Both the position numbers and the translations under genes were made by a program. From Sediminibacillus terrae (GTDB lineage Bacteria; Bacillota; Bacilli; Bacillales; Amphibacillaceae): 64,000 nt of DNA. Each line of letters begins with the position of its first letter. The stretch's first letter is position 1. Shown here piece by piece: positions 9,443 to 18,100 of the stretch. Under the pieces are notes generated by a model that made no database searches, was not told the origin of the DNA, and worked only from the letters and a program-made list of their open reading frames with translations. The DNA is taken from assembly GCF_009602435.1 (NCBI RefSeq), contig NZ_VZDQ01000002.1, forward strand, positions 1 through 64,000, read 5' to 3'.

Positions 9443-11518
9443 CTATGAAAAATCTTGCATGCTGTTTTTTTCAATGTTGTATTTTTCCATCTTATAATAT
9501 AAATTCCGGACCGAAATACCCAGCGCTTCTGCCGTCTTCGTTTTATTAAACCGCTGCTCTTTAAAAGCCGAAGCAATAACTTGCTTTTCAAAGGCTTCAA
9601 CGGCTTCCTGCAACGGCTGGCCCCGATAGCTCGTCAAATCGGTTTTTAAATTCTCTTCTGTTTGTTCTGTCGGAAGCTCCGGTAGATGATCCGAAGTGAT
9701 GACCTCTTCTCCTATCTGCATTTTAATCATAGCTCTGCCAATGACATTTTCCAATTCACGGATATTCCCTGGCCAATTGTATGATTTCAAATACTTCAAA
9801 GCTTCACTGTCTAGTTCTCTTACGTTTCTTCCGTAATCCTGATTCGTCTTATCGATCAAATGATCCGCCAGCTCATCTATATCCCCGATTCGTTCCCGTA
9901 ACGCCGGGATGAAAATCGGCAGCCGGTTTAATCGGTAGTATAAGTCCTCGCGAAATTCCCCATTCATGATTGCCTTTTCTAAATTGACGTTTGTCGCCGT
10001 AATAATCCGGACATCCACCCGTATTGGTTTCGTTCCCCCTACCCGGAAAATCTCGTTTTCCTGCAGGACACGAAGCAGTTTTGCCTGTAACGTTAGGCTC
10101 AATTCGCCGATTTCATCTAAAAAAATGCTGCCATTATTGGCTTCTTCAAAGTACCCGCTTTTTGCCCCTTGTTTTGAATGAGGCAGCGCACCTTCGGCAT
10201 ATCCAAACAATTCCCCTTCGAGTGTTTTCTCCTCCATTGCTGCACAATTGACCCTGATGAATTTGTTATTTCTGCGATTGCTTTCATTGTGGATAGCATG
10301 GGCGAACAATTCTTTCCCGGTACCGGATTCCCCTCTCAACAGAACGGTAGCTGGGGTTTTCGCCCCCACGCGTGCCTGTTCAAGCGAAAGCTTCATTTCG
10401 TTGGAGGAACCGATAATATCGTCAAACGTATATTTCGCTTCCAAGTTTCGGATGATTTGTCTCGCTCTGCGGAGTTCGCTGGATAAAGAAGAAATTTCGG
10501 ACACATCGTGAAGCACCCCGACGCTGCCCTTCAGTTTGCCGTCCACGATAATCGGTGCTACATTCACCAGTACTTCTTTTTTAGCGGGACCCACTTTCAT
10601 CCGGACGCCCCTTACCGGTCGTCTCGTCTGTAAAACCTTCATATGCATGCTTTCGCCTTCTGTTATATCCGTGGAGGCAGGTTTGCCGATAATATCCTTT
10701 TCGGGAAGCCCGGTTATCCTTGTATAGGCAGGATTGACCATGATACCGAGGCCATCCTCATCGACGACGCTGATTGCTTCATCGGAAGAGTGAAAAATAG
10801 CTTCGAGCATTTTTTTCACTTCTTTTAAGCCGGTCACTTGCTCAGCGAGCTCCACTACTTCTGTTATATCCCGAAAAACTGCAAAAGCCCCTTTTAAACG
10901 GTGATTCGCATCGATAATCGGTATCCGTGTAGTGATTACTTTTTTTCCGTTTTCCAAAATCAGTTTCTGATTCACTTCTTTTTTTCTCGAACGTAATACT
11001 TGAGGAAGTCTTGTTTGATCGATTACTTCCCTGATCGGTTTATGAAGAAAATTCTTTCTCGGTACATCCACTATTTGCTCGGCCCGTTTGTTCACGAATA
11101 CAACCGACTCCGAATCATCGATTACAATCATACCCTCGTGGATATTGTTCATGATCAATTCTTGCGTATATGCTTCATTTTTCAATTGGGACAGCAATGT
11201 TTCTTTTTCTTCCAACAATTCTGCCGCTATGTAGGCAACTGCGCCAGGAATGACTACGGTTTCACGAGGACGTGCCTTGATCACCTCTTGCAGTACTTCT
11301 TCCGAACCTGTGGCTTCTATGACAATGTCAATCCCCCGGTCTATCCAGTCCTGCCATTTCCTTCCAGTCGCTATATGATTTGCTTCGGCAGCCCTTAACC
11401 CTGGTGCATGCTTATCCGTGTCCACCAATGCAACAATCTTCATACGATTGGTTGCTATCAGCAGTTTCAGTAAAGCAGTACCGCCTTTTCCTCCGCCAAT
11501 GATTAGCACTCGCTTCAT
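9443..11518 (-). CDS. bkdR: BkdR-type enhancer-binding regulator with a substituted GAFTGA loop
   Basis: This 691-residue regulator has the length and gene position of B. subtilis BkdR, which activates the bkd operon with sigma-L (sigma-54). The order is a Rossmann-like N-terminal domain (VLIIGGGKGGTALLKLL, about 1-115), two PAS domains (about 117-225 and 235-340), an AAA+ domain with Walker A GESGTGKE at about 396-403 and Walker B SIFLDEIGEL, and a Fis-type helix-turn-helix (NKTKTAEALGISVRNLYYK). The loop that contacts sigma-54, normally GAFTGA, reads GALPHS here (residues 443-448, codons at 10175-10192). No frameshift is visible around it. Whether it still works with sigma-54 is open. Confidence 0.92.
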   Translation of the reverse strand: MKRVLIIGGGKGGTALLKLLIATNRMKIVALVDTDKHAPGLRAAEANHIATGRKWQDWIDRGIDIVIEATGSEEVLQEVIKARPRETVVIPGAVAYIAAELLEEKETLLSQLKNEAYTQELIMNNIHEGMIVIDDSESVVFVNKRAEQIVDVPRKNFLHKPIREVIDQTRLPQVLRSRKKEVNQKLILENGKKVITTRIPIIDANHRLKGAFAVFRDITEVVELAEQVTGLKEVKKMLEAIFHSSDEAISVVDEDGLGIMVNPAYTRITGLPEKDIIGKPASTDITEGESMHMKVLQTRRPVRGVRMKVGPAKKEVLVNVAPIIVDGKLKGSVGVLHDVSEISSLSSELRRARQIIRNLEAKYTFDDIIGSSNEMKLSLEQARVGAKTPATVLLRGESGTGKELFAHAIHNESNRRNNKFIRVNCAAMEEKTLEGELFGYAEGALPHSKQGAKSGYFEEANNGSIFLDEIGELSLTLQAKLLRVLQENEIFRVGGTKPIRVDVRIITATNVNLEKAIMNGEFREDLYYRLNRLPIFIPALRERIGDIDELADHLIDKTNQDYGRNVRELDSEALKYLKSYNWPGNIRELENVIGRAMIKMQIGEEVITSDHLPELPTEQTEENLKTDLTSYRGQPLQEAVEAFEKQVIASAFKEQRFNKTKTAEALGISVRNLYYKMEKYNIEKNSMQDFS

Positions 11519-11542
11519 CCAGCATCACACCTTGCATTTTTT

Positions 11543-11624
11543 TGCACACTACCATCATAAACAAACCTGCACATTTTAGCAAGAAAGACATCCATGTTTA
11601 TCTCTGCTATACTACATGTGTGCA
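11543..11624. promoter_or_regulatory. Three TGTGCA/TGCACA motifs upstream of bkdR
   Basis: The hexamer TGCACA occurs at 11543-11548 and 11568-11573 and its complement at 11619-11624, in the divergent bkdR/DUF2627 gap. Spacings are 25 and 51 bp. They may be operator half-sites, but chance is not excluded in AT-rich DNA. No clear -10/-35 pair was found for either gene. Confidence 0.25.
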
Positions 11625-11786
11625 AGTATCTGTTTAGTGATTGGTTTCCGATAATGACGCTATTCTTTCTGTCTTGGATTGTTACCAGAAACGGAATTTA
11701 GGTAACCGACAATTCGGCTTGTATTAATAAGAATAAGATATCAGCTTTTTTAATCAACGAAGGAAAAGGAATAAAGGAGAAAATAG

Positions 11787-12023
11787 ATGAGGCTTATTGC
11801 ATTGCTAATTTTAATTTTACCCGGAATGGCAGCCACTTTTGGAATTAAGTTGATGAGGGATGCGTTTTTCGGAGATTTTTATCCACTGTTTTTTCACGTG
11901 GGTATCCAGTTTGCTGCTGGTTTAATCCTCTTATTGGGCGGACTGGCCTTTATAGGCGGATTTATTTTGTTCCGGGACAGAAAAAGGAATCTGACAAAGG
12001 AAAAATATAAGAACAACCGATAA
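11787..12023 (+). CDS. yqzF: DUF2627 family small membrane protein (YqzF)
   Basis: This 78-residue protein has two hydrophobic helices (about residues 2-20 and 35-62) and a basic tail (RDRKRNLTKEKYKNNR). The N-terminal LILPGMAATFGIKLMRDAFFG block is characteristic of DUF2627, whose B. subtilis member YqzF sits divergently beside bkdR exactly as here. The ATG follows AAAGGAG. Function is unknown; topology suggests both termini face the cytosol. Confidence 0.88.
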   Translation: MRLIALLILILPGMAATFGIKLMRDAFFGDFYPLFFHVGIQFAAGLILLLGGLAFIGGFILFRDRKRNLTKEKYKNNR

Positions 12024-12055
12024 TTTACATCAAGGAAATACAGGAGGTCGGTCCA

Positions 12056-13966
12056 ATGGAAGCATATCTGGACATGTTTCAGTCACAGTACCCGTTCAGC
12101 TTGTTGTCTGACGAGGAATTCGCATTCTTGACAAAGGATTCAAAAATCAAGGACTACAACGCTCATCAATTCATCATTCACGAAGATCAAAGCGAAGACG
12201 ATATTGACATCCATTTTTTGATTTCTGGACTGGCAAACAGTATCATGCACCGTTCAAACGGTAAGCAATTGTCAATCCGATATTATTATCCGGGAGATTT
12301 GGCAGGGATGATGGTAGTGATGTCCAGCGGCGAAATGAAGTTTTCCGTGCAGGCAATGGAAGCTACACAGACTCTTTGTTTTCCTAAATCGGCATTCATG
12401 GCACTGATGTCTTCCAACCGCCAATTTTCCAATGTCGTTTTAGAAGGCATCAGCAGTACGATGAAAAGTTTATACCAGGAAGTCAAATATAAGAGTGCCG
12501 ACTCAGATGAGGAATCGGATACCGAATTGTACACCAAAAGAGTGGATGGATACATGGAATCGCCCGTTTTCATTCATTCAACCGCTACTGTTGCCGAAGC
12601 AGCGAAAGTGTTGCAGGAAAAAGAACTGGAGGGCGTCATTGTCAGCGATGATCGTAAACAAATGCTCGGCATGATCGGCTACTCGGAAATCTTGACTGCC
12701 TTTTTCCAAAACGATCAGGACCACCAGGTGGATAAATATATGAAAACAGATATTTATGCGGTAATGTCGAGTAATTTCATTTATGAAGCGCTGTCTTACT
12801 TGAAGCATCACCCGACTTCCATTATTCCCGTTTTTCATAAGGAGAATGTCGTCGGCTTTCTGCGTCAATCCTCTTTTTTCAACATACAGGACTCGATTTA
12901 TTTTGATTTGACCTACCGAATTTCCAACTCAACCGGTGTGGAAGAATTGCGGAATTTATCTCCGTTTAACAACAAAGCATTTCAAACCTTCATCAGACAG
13001 CTGATTGATCAGGGTACCTTTGGTTACGAAATCTGCGAGCTGATATCCAGCGTGAATGACCGGATTCATAAGCAGGTGATCCACCTGGCCGAAGAAGAAA
13101 TGAAAAACGAGGGTTATGGCACTCCTGATATCAATTATTGTTTCATTGTGATGGGATCCGAAGGAAGAAAAGAACAAGGGTTCAGCACCGATCAGGACAA
13201 CGGTATCATTCTGTCCGACTATCACAATATGGAAAATGCAACGGAAATAGAGCGGTATTTCCGCCTGTTCAGCCAAAAGGTGAATCTTATGTTGGAACAG
13301 TGTGGTTTTCCGTTATGCACTGGCGGCATCATGGCAAAAGAATCAAAGTGGAGACACACTATCGGAGAGTGGTCCCTGAACCTGGAGGAATGGATTAAAT
13401 CCATGGACGCACAGGAAATACGAGACTTCACCATATTCATGGATTTTCGTCCGATTTTCGGAGACTATTCGCTCGCATATCGGCTTCGGGAACAATTAAC
13501 AGCAAAGGTGCAGAAAAAACTGCACGTCCATCAACTTTTGATGAAGGATACGTTGAGGTTCCGTGTGCCCTTTCAGCCTTTTGGAAGAATCATCGGAGTA
13601 GGGAAACAGCGGAATCTTAACTTGAAAAAATCGGCTATCATGCAAATCGTCAATGCAGTCAGAATTTATTCCATCCGTTATGGAATTGACAGTGTCGGCA
13701 CTATCCACCGTTTGAACAGACTTACGGAAGATGAACGCTTTCATCCACGTGATGCTGAAAATGCAAAAATGGCTTTGCATCGATTACTGACTTTCCGTCT
13801 GGAACAAAACCTGTCACAGATAGATGACAACAAGCCGCTGACTAACGATATCAGCCTCCACCAATTAAATAAAGAAGAAAAACGTAAACTCCGTGAGGCC
13901 CTAGCAATCGCAAGGAGGCTGCAGCAAGTGGTGGAGTTGAGTTATAACAGGAACAGGGTGGTATAG
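12056..13966 (+). CDS. cNMP-binding/CBS/DUF294 nucleotidyltransferase-like protein
   Basis: This 636-residue protein is of the putative signal-transduction type. Visible domains are an N-terminal cyclic-nucleotide-binding-like beta roll (about 15-135, with YYYPGDLAGMM), a CBS pair (about 165-285, starting MESPVFIHSTATVAEA), a nucleotidyltransferase-like domain around MGSEGRKEQGFSTDQDNG (about 365-385, keeping the GSxxR and DxD-like residues), and a C-terminal helical DUF294_C domain. It probably binds nucleotides and may transfer a nucleotidyl group; the substrate is unknown. The stop is one base before the start of the exonuclease gene, so they are probably translated together. The ATG follows CAGGAGGTC. 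Confidence 0.88.
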   Translation: MEAYLDMFQSQYPFSLLSDEEFAFLTKDSKIKDYNAHQFIIHEDQSEDDIDIHFLISGLANSIMHRSNGKQLSIRYYYPGDLAGMMVVMSSGEMKFSVQAMEATQTLCFPKSAFMALMSSNRQFSNVVLEGISSTMKSLYQEVKYKSADSDEESDTELYTKRVDGYMESPVFIHSTATVAEAAKVLQEKELEGVIVSDDRKQMLGMIGYSEILTAFFQNDQDHQVDKYMKTDIYAVMSSNFIYEALSYLKHHPTSIIPVFHKENVVGFLRQSSFFNIQDSIYFDLTYRISNSTGVEELRNLSPFNNKAFQTFIRQLIDQGTFGYEICELISSVNDRIHKQVIHLAEEEMKNEGYGTPDINYCFIVMGSEGRKEQGFSTDQDNGIILSDYHNMENATEIERYFRLFSQKVNLMLEQCGFPLCTGGIMAKESKWRHTIGEWSLNLEEWIKSMDAQEIRDFTIFMDFRPIFGDYSLAYRLREQLTAKVQKKLHVHQLLMKDTLRFRVPFQPFGRIIGVGKQRNLNLKKSAIMQIVNAVRIYSIRYGIDSVGTIHRLNRLTEDERFHPRDAENAKMALHRLLTFRLEQNLSQIDDNKPLTNDISLHQLNKEEKRKLREALAIARRLQQVVELSYNRNRVV

Positions 13967-13967
13967 C

Positions 13968-14702
13968 TTGTTACCCATTGACTTACAAATATTGAAATAT
14001 TATATTTTCGAAAAACCGATGTTCCAGCAAAAAATCAAGCCATACTTCAACTGGCAGTCTTATCGAAGCCTGGCACAAAGTCTGGAAAACTTGGAAAAAG
14101 ACCCTGCCATAGAAACAACCGATTTCTCTAACACGACTTTTACGGTATTTGATTTGGAAACCACAGGTTTGATTCCGGAAATCGGCCACGAAATCATTTC
14201 CATTGGCGCCATTCAACTTACTGGCACAAAGTTTTGCAGGACAGAAAAGTTTCATCAATTCATCAAACCAGTCCGACCAGTATCGAGAAGGATTAAAAAT
14301 TTGACTGGTATCGACAAACACGATTTGATGAATGCCAGCCCGTTCATAGATGCTTTCAGTAACTTTCTGCATTACAGCAAGGGCACCATACTGGTTGCGC
14401 ATCCGGCAAAGTTTGATATCCGATTTTTACAAACGATGGCTAAAAGATGGAAGCTCCCGGAGTATCAGCCATACGTGCTCGATTCTCAATTAATGGCCAA
14501 ATGGTTGTTGCCCGGGGTTAATCACCAGTTGGATCCGTTAATCCGGAGATTGGGCATAGAAAAATTGGAGCGACATCATGCATTGAATGATGCTATCATG
14601 ACGGCAGAACTATTTGAATATTTGCTTGCGGAAGCGATGGAGCGTGGTGTTTCTACATTTCAGGACCTCCACCCGATTCTCATGGATATCCAAAACAAGT
14701 AA
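13968..14702 (+). CDS. DnaQ-like 3'-5' exonuclease (DEDDh family)
   Basis: This 244-residue protein has an exonuclease domain at about residues 55-235. The Exo I motif FDLETTG carries the first acidic pair, HPAKFDIRF supplies the Exo II aspartate, and HHALNDAIMTAEL is the Exo III histidine/aspartate motif, so all four catalytic residues appear intact. The N-terminal ~50 residues are extra to the core fold. The start is probably TTG at 13968, with AGGGTGG just upstream inside the preceding gene. One-base spacing to the DUF294 gene implies a shared mRNA. It could trim single strands in repair, or hydrolyse a small nucleotide product made by its neighbour; the latter is speculation. Confidence 0.87.
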   Translation: MLPIDLQILKYYIFEKPMFQQKIKPYFNWQSYRSLAQSLENLEKDPAIETTDFSNTTFTVFDLETTGLIPEIGHEIISIGAIQLTGTKFCRTEKFHQFIKPVRPVSRRIKNLTGIDKHDLMNASPFIDAFSNFLHYSKGTILVAHPAKFDIRFLQTMAKRWKLPEYQPYVLDSQLMAKWLLPGVNHQLDPLIRRLGIEKLERHHALNDAIMTAELFEYLLAEAMERGVSTFQDLHPILMDIQNK

Positions 14703-14854
14703 ACGAGGTGGTTCTCTTTGTTGTGGCAGTGGTATTTTTTCAACCATTGCTTGATGGGCAATCCTTTCATACCATTCAAGCCGCCGAGGGTGATAAACCC
14801 GGCTTTCTTGGATGAATCGACAGGAAGCGTCCAACATCCTTATCATTCATCGAT

Positions 14855-14906
14855 AAAAACGGAACGAGTTCGGGAGCCCAGGGGCTTTCGAACTTGTTCC
14901 GTTTTT
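14855..14906. terminator. Bidirectional terminator between the exonuclease gene and the aspartokinase gene
   Basis: An 18 bp stem (arms AAAAACGGAACGAGTTCG and CGAACTTGTTCCGTTTTT, one mismatch) has A and T tracts on either side. It serves two convergent genes. Its core resembles the terminators near 16.9, 38.5 and 62.2 kb. Confidence 0.88.
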
Positions 14907-14953
14907 GATTTGGCTGCCATATTCTGAAGCAGCTATATGATGAATGTTAAGGG

Positions 14954-16306
14954 TCACTGACCTTTGAAAAATGCTTTGTAAAGCGCCCGAACAGATGCTT
15001 CCAGTCCAGATTCTTTGATCCCGAACATCATCGCCACCTCAGAAGACCCCTGGTTGATCATTTCCAAATTAACACCGGCTTCAGCAAATGCTTCGGTTGC
15101 TTTCTGGGCCAGTCCAACCGTACTATGCATTCCTTCTCCTACGATCATTACCAATGCCAGGCCACGATCAATCGACACCATGTCGGCATCCAGTTCTTGT
15201 TTTATCCTGCGGATGACACGCTCTTCTTTCTCTGTAGGAAGTTGTGATTCCCTCATAATGACAGACATATCGTCGATACCTGAAGGCGTATGTTCAAAAG
15301 AAATGTCCTCGTCTTCCAGGATATTTAACAACTTGCGTCCGAAGCCGAGTTCTCGGTTCATCAAATACTTGCTGACGTAGAGACTGAGGAACCCTTTATC
15401 GCTGGCAATCCCCACTACCGGATTAGGGGTCATATGCTTTTCCGAAACGATCATCGTCCCCAGTCCATCCGGATTGTTCGTATTTTTAATGCAAACCGGG
15501 ATGCTTGCTTTGAAAGCAGGAATCAACGCTTCATCATGGAAAACGGAAAAACCGGCGTAGGAAAGTTCACGCATCTCTTTGTATGTCAATGAAGTGATTT
15601 CCCGTGGGTTGTCTACAATGGTAGGGTTCACACAATAAACGGAGTCCACATCCGTAAAGTTTTCATATAAGTCGGCCTTTACACCTGCCGCAACAATCGA
15701 GCCAGTGATATCAGACCCGCCCCTAGGGAATGTCATCAACTTTCCTTCTTTTGTAAATCCGAAAAATCCAGGAATCACTACGATGTCTTTTCGGTTATGA
15801 AGCTTATACAGATGATCGAAACTTTCATCTAAAATTTGTGCGCTTCCCGGCTCATCGCTGACGATGATGCCTGCTTCCTTAGGATTTAAATAAGAAGCTT
15901 CCAAACCCAAGGATTGTAAGTAAACACTTAATAACTTTGCAAGAGAATCCTCTCCAACCGCTTTGAAGGCATCCTTTTTCAACTCATTCTCATAGTCGGA
16001 ATGAATCACAGAATGGATGTCTTTCCGAATTTCCTGCAAAATATCTTCAGGAAGGTCAAGTTCATCGGTAATATCCTTAAATCTTTCAATGACAAGATCG
16101 ATCTCTTTTTCATAACTTTCTCCGTTTACATAAGCGGTGCATAAGTTGATCAACAAGTCAGTGACTTTTGTATCATCACTGTACCGTTTTCCTGGTGCTG
16201 AAACGACGATAACCCGCCGATCGGAATCAGCTTGTATAATACCAGCCACTTTTTTGAGCATTTTCGCACTTGCCACAGAGCTTCCGCCAAACTTAGCTAC
16301 TTTCAT
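14954..16306 (-). CDS. thrD: Aspartate kinase, monofunctional (YclM/ThrD type)
   Basis: This enzyme phosphorylates aspartate, the first step to lysine, threonine, methionine and diaminopimelate. It has 450 residues from the ATG at 16306, preceded by GGAGAG at ten nt; an ATG six codons earlier overlaps that site. The kinase domain starts KVAKFGGSSVASA and includes FPRGGSDITGSIVA; two ACT domains follow from about residue 300 (GFLSLYVSKYLM and ALVMIVGEGMHSTVG). Absence of an internal overlapping beta-subunit start and the overall length fit the B. subtilis aspartokinase III type. No lysine riboswitch or T-box is visible upstream. It stands alone. Confidence 0.9.
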   Translation of the reverse strand: MKVAKFGGSSVASAKMLKKVAGIIQADSDRRVIVVSAPGKRYSDDTKVTDLLINLCTAYVNGESYEKEIDLVIERFKDITDELDLPEDILQEIRKDIHSVIHSDYENELKKDAFKAVGEDSLAKLLSVYLQSLGLEASYLNPKEAGIIVSDEPGSAQILDESFDHLYKLHNRKDIVVIPGFFGFTKEGKLMTFPRGGSDITGSIVAAGVKADLYENFTDVDSVYCVNPTIVDNPREITSLTYKEMRELSYAGFSVFHDEALIPAFKASIPVCIKNTNNPDGLGTMIVSEKHMTPNPVVGIASDKGFLSLYVSKYLMNRELGFGRKLLNILEDEDISFEHTPSGIDDMSVIMRESQLPTEKEERVIRRIKQELDADMVSIDRGLALVMIVGEGMHSTVGLAQKATEAFAEAGVNLEMINQGSSEVAMMFGIKESGLEASVRALYKAFFKGQ

Positions 16307-16904
16307 GTCAATTACTCTCTCCATTTTTTAAATTTTGTCTCTAGTATAAAATATTAACACACTTCCGACAGAAATTCCTACTGGTAAGTAAAAGGCGGGG
16401 ATTAGTGGGGATACTATCTTTATACAGGGACTCCATTCATTTTTGATTAAAAAGCAAAAGATCGTGAGCAAAATATAAACCGAACGATCATGTTTTTTGG
16501 TTAGAAAAAAGCAAACCGTTCCGTTCTATTTCCTCATATTATCGGCAACACTTCACTCCGGAAAGGTACTTTGCTTTTCGCAATCACGGCTTCAATACAT
16601 GAAGAAAGCTAATTCGTATGGAACCAGGAGCACTTCTTATTTATTTATTTATGGTGTTGACCGCAAGCTCCAATTTCCAAATAAAAACTTTACGTGCTGA
16701 TTTTTATCATCGTTCCTGTTTACCAACCTAACAACCAATAGAAGAATACGGTTCTATACATTTTTCTTGACCATATAGAAATCAGAACAAGAAAACCTAG
16801 CGATGGCAAGATACGAAGAGTGTTTCCATCGAACGCGTATTATATTGCTGTAGCGGCACGAAGCACGCATCAAACAACAGGATGATAAGAAGTCCCAAGC
16901 AACA
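16307..16904. other. Non-coding, unassigned stretch
   Basis: About 600 nt between aspartokinase and the spo0A terminator. A half-terminator with the CCGAACGATC core and T6 lies near 16479-16499, possibly a decayed relative of the nearby terminators. I see no gene, riboswitch or convincing ribosome binding site on either strand. Confidence 0.5.
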
Positions 16905-16953
16905 CAAAAAACCGAACGAATTTGATTGACATTTCAAATTCGCCCGGTTTTTG
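16905..16953 (-). terminator. Terminator of spo0A
   Basis: A 19 bp stem (arms AAAAACCGAACGAATTTGA and TCAAATTCGCCCGGTTTTT, with a couple of mismatches) lies about 70 nt after the spo0A stop, with U-tract polarity leftward. Confidence 0.85.
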
Positions 16954-17021
16954 CTTTGGTGGCCATGCTTTTGTCCCGGCCACTTTGATCAACTTTACCT
17001 AAAATGTTGGATGAATGCCCC

Positions 17022-17810
17022 TTAGCTTGCCCGATGCTCCAGCCGTAACCTGTCGGCCACCATCGCAATGAATTCGGAATTGGTAGGTTTTGCTTTGGAA
17101 ATGCTCACCGTATAACCGAAAAGAGATGAAATCGACTCCATGTTCCCTCTGCTCCACGCGACTTCAATGGCATGGCGTATAGCCCGTTCTACCCGGGATG
17201 CTGTGGTATTGTACTTTTTCGCGATATCCGGGTATAGTACCTTTGTGATCGACCCTAGTAACTCGATATCTTTGTACACCATGGTGATAGCTTCACGCAA
17301 ATACATATATCCCTTGATATGGGCTGGCACCCCGATCTCATGGATGATATGAGTGATACTTGTTTCCAAATCTTTTTTCCGATCATCGCGTCTTCCTTTT
17401 TGCTTGTTCGTGCTAATATTATCAAAAGAAGGAGCAATTCCATGCACTTGTCTGATTTGGTCGGCTAAACTGTCCAAATCAAAAGGTTTCAGTATAAAAT
17501 AGGAAGCACCTAAATCAACTGCTTTTTTGGTTACTTCTTCTTGTCCGAAAGCTGTCAGCATGATGACGTTTGGATATTTTTCCTTTTCAAGTTCTTTTAT
17601 TTTCCCCAATACCGCCAAGCCATCGATATGCGGCATTATGATGTCCAACACTAAAACATCCGGGTCTAGTTCTTCCAACATCTGCAGACAGTCTTTCCCA
17701 TTATAGGCAGTACCGATGACCTCAATGTCTTCCTTGTCATCGAAATACTCCTCCATTAAATTAATTAGCTCCCGGTTGTCGTCGACTAAACAAACTTTAA
17801 TTTTCTCCAC
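17022..17810 (-). CDS. spo0A: Sporulation master response regulator Spo0A
   Basis: The 262-residue regulator is activated by phosphorelay. The receiver domain has the acidic pocket Asp10/Asp11, the phosphoacceptor Asp56 in [13 protein letters not shown] and Lys108 in YFILKPF. A hydrophilic linker leads to the C-terminal DNA-binding domain (about 145-262) containing [20 protein letters not shown], the recognition-helix region. The start is GTG, as in B. subtilis, with AAGGAGG nine nt upstream. Upstream DNA carries a sigma-H-like promoter and 0A boxes, which points to the usual autoregulation. spoIVB lies immediately upstream in transcription order, also as in B. subtilis. Confidence 0.98.
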   Translation of the reverse strand: MEKIKVCLVDDNRELINLMEEYFDDKEDIEVIGTAYNGKDCLQMLEELDPDVLVLDIIMPHIDGLAVLGKIKELEKEKYPNVIMLTAFGQEEVTKKAVDLGASYFILKPFDLDSLADQIRQVHGIAPSFDNISTNKQKGRRDDRKKDLETSITHIIHEIGVPAHIKGYMYLREAITMVYKDIELLGSITKVLYPDIAKKYNTTASRVERAIRHAIEVAWSRGNMESISSLFGYTVSISKAKPTNSEFIAMVADRLRLEHRAS

Positions 17811-17856
17811 TCCAAATTTCCTCCTTTTAGTAATTCCTCCCTGAGTTCCTCGTTAT

Positions 17857-17885
17857 GATTTCGACACAAATGCGATATTTCCTTC
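17857..17885 (-). promoter_or_regulatory. Sigma-H-type promoter of spo0A
   Basis: Reading leftward, GAAGGAAAT (17877-17885) fits the sigma-H -35 consensus RNAGGAWWW. GTCGAAATC (17857-17865) approximates the -10 RNNGAAT, with an 11-nt spacer. A 0A box (TTCGACA, 17860-17866) overlaps the -10, placing Spo0A~P where it can control the promoter. Confidence 0.6.
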
Positions 17886-17958
17886 TTTTCTGGAAAAAAC
17901 ATTGGATTTTTTTCTATTTTCTTTTAATAGCTTTTATATACTTCATTTTTCTCTCTAT

Positions 17959-17998
17959 TACGACAATTATTTCGTCGTTACAACGCGTTTTTGTCGAA
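17959..17998. promoter_or_regulatory. Upstream 0A boxes of spo0A
   Basis: TTGTCGAA at 17991-17998 is a perfect 0A box (Spo0A~P site), and TACGACAA at 17959-17966 is a one-mismatch copy. With the site at 17860 this makes three boxes over 140 bp. Confidence 0.6.
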
Positions 17999-18052
17999 AA
18001 ATCTTTATTTACTTAATTGTAGCACATCTTTTTGCAGAAGGGGATTTAATCA

Positions 18053-18094
18053 AAAAAATAACCCTTATCTTTGTTTCAGATAAGAGTTATTTTT
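18053..18094 (-). terminator. Terminator of spoIVB
   Basis: The inverted repeat AAATAACCCTTATCT / AGATAAGAGTTATTT has one mismatch and A/T tracts on both sides. It is located directly after the spoIVB stop. Confidence 0.85.
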
Positions 18095-18100
18095 CGATGT

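Noticed and set aside
11681-11706. Inverted repeat GTTACC...GGTAAC before yqzF
   Set aside because: Only six bases per arm with a 14-nt loop; can arise by chance in this composition.
14718-14927. Short plus-strand frame after the exonuclease gene, TTG start behind GAGGTGG
   Set aside because: The start site looks fair, but the frame reads through the whole bidirectional terminator and shows no recognisable protein features.
16497-16700. 67-codon plus-strand frame in the gap before aspartokinase
   Set aside because: Starts inside a hairpin-like sequence without a binding site; no similarity seen.
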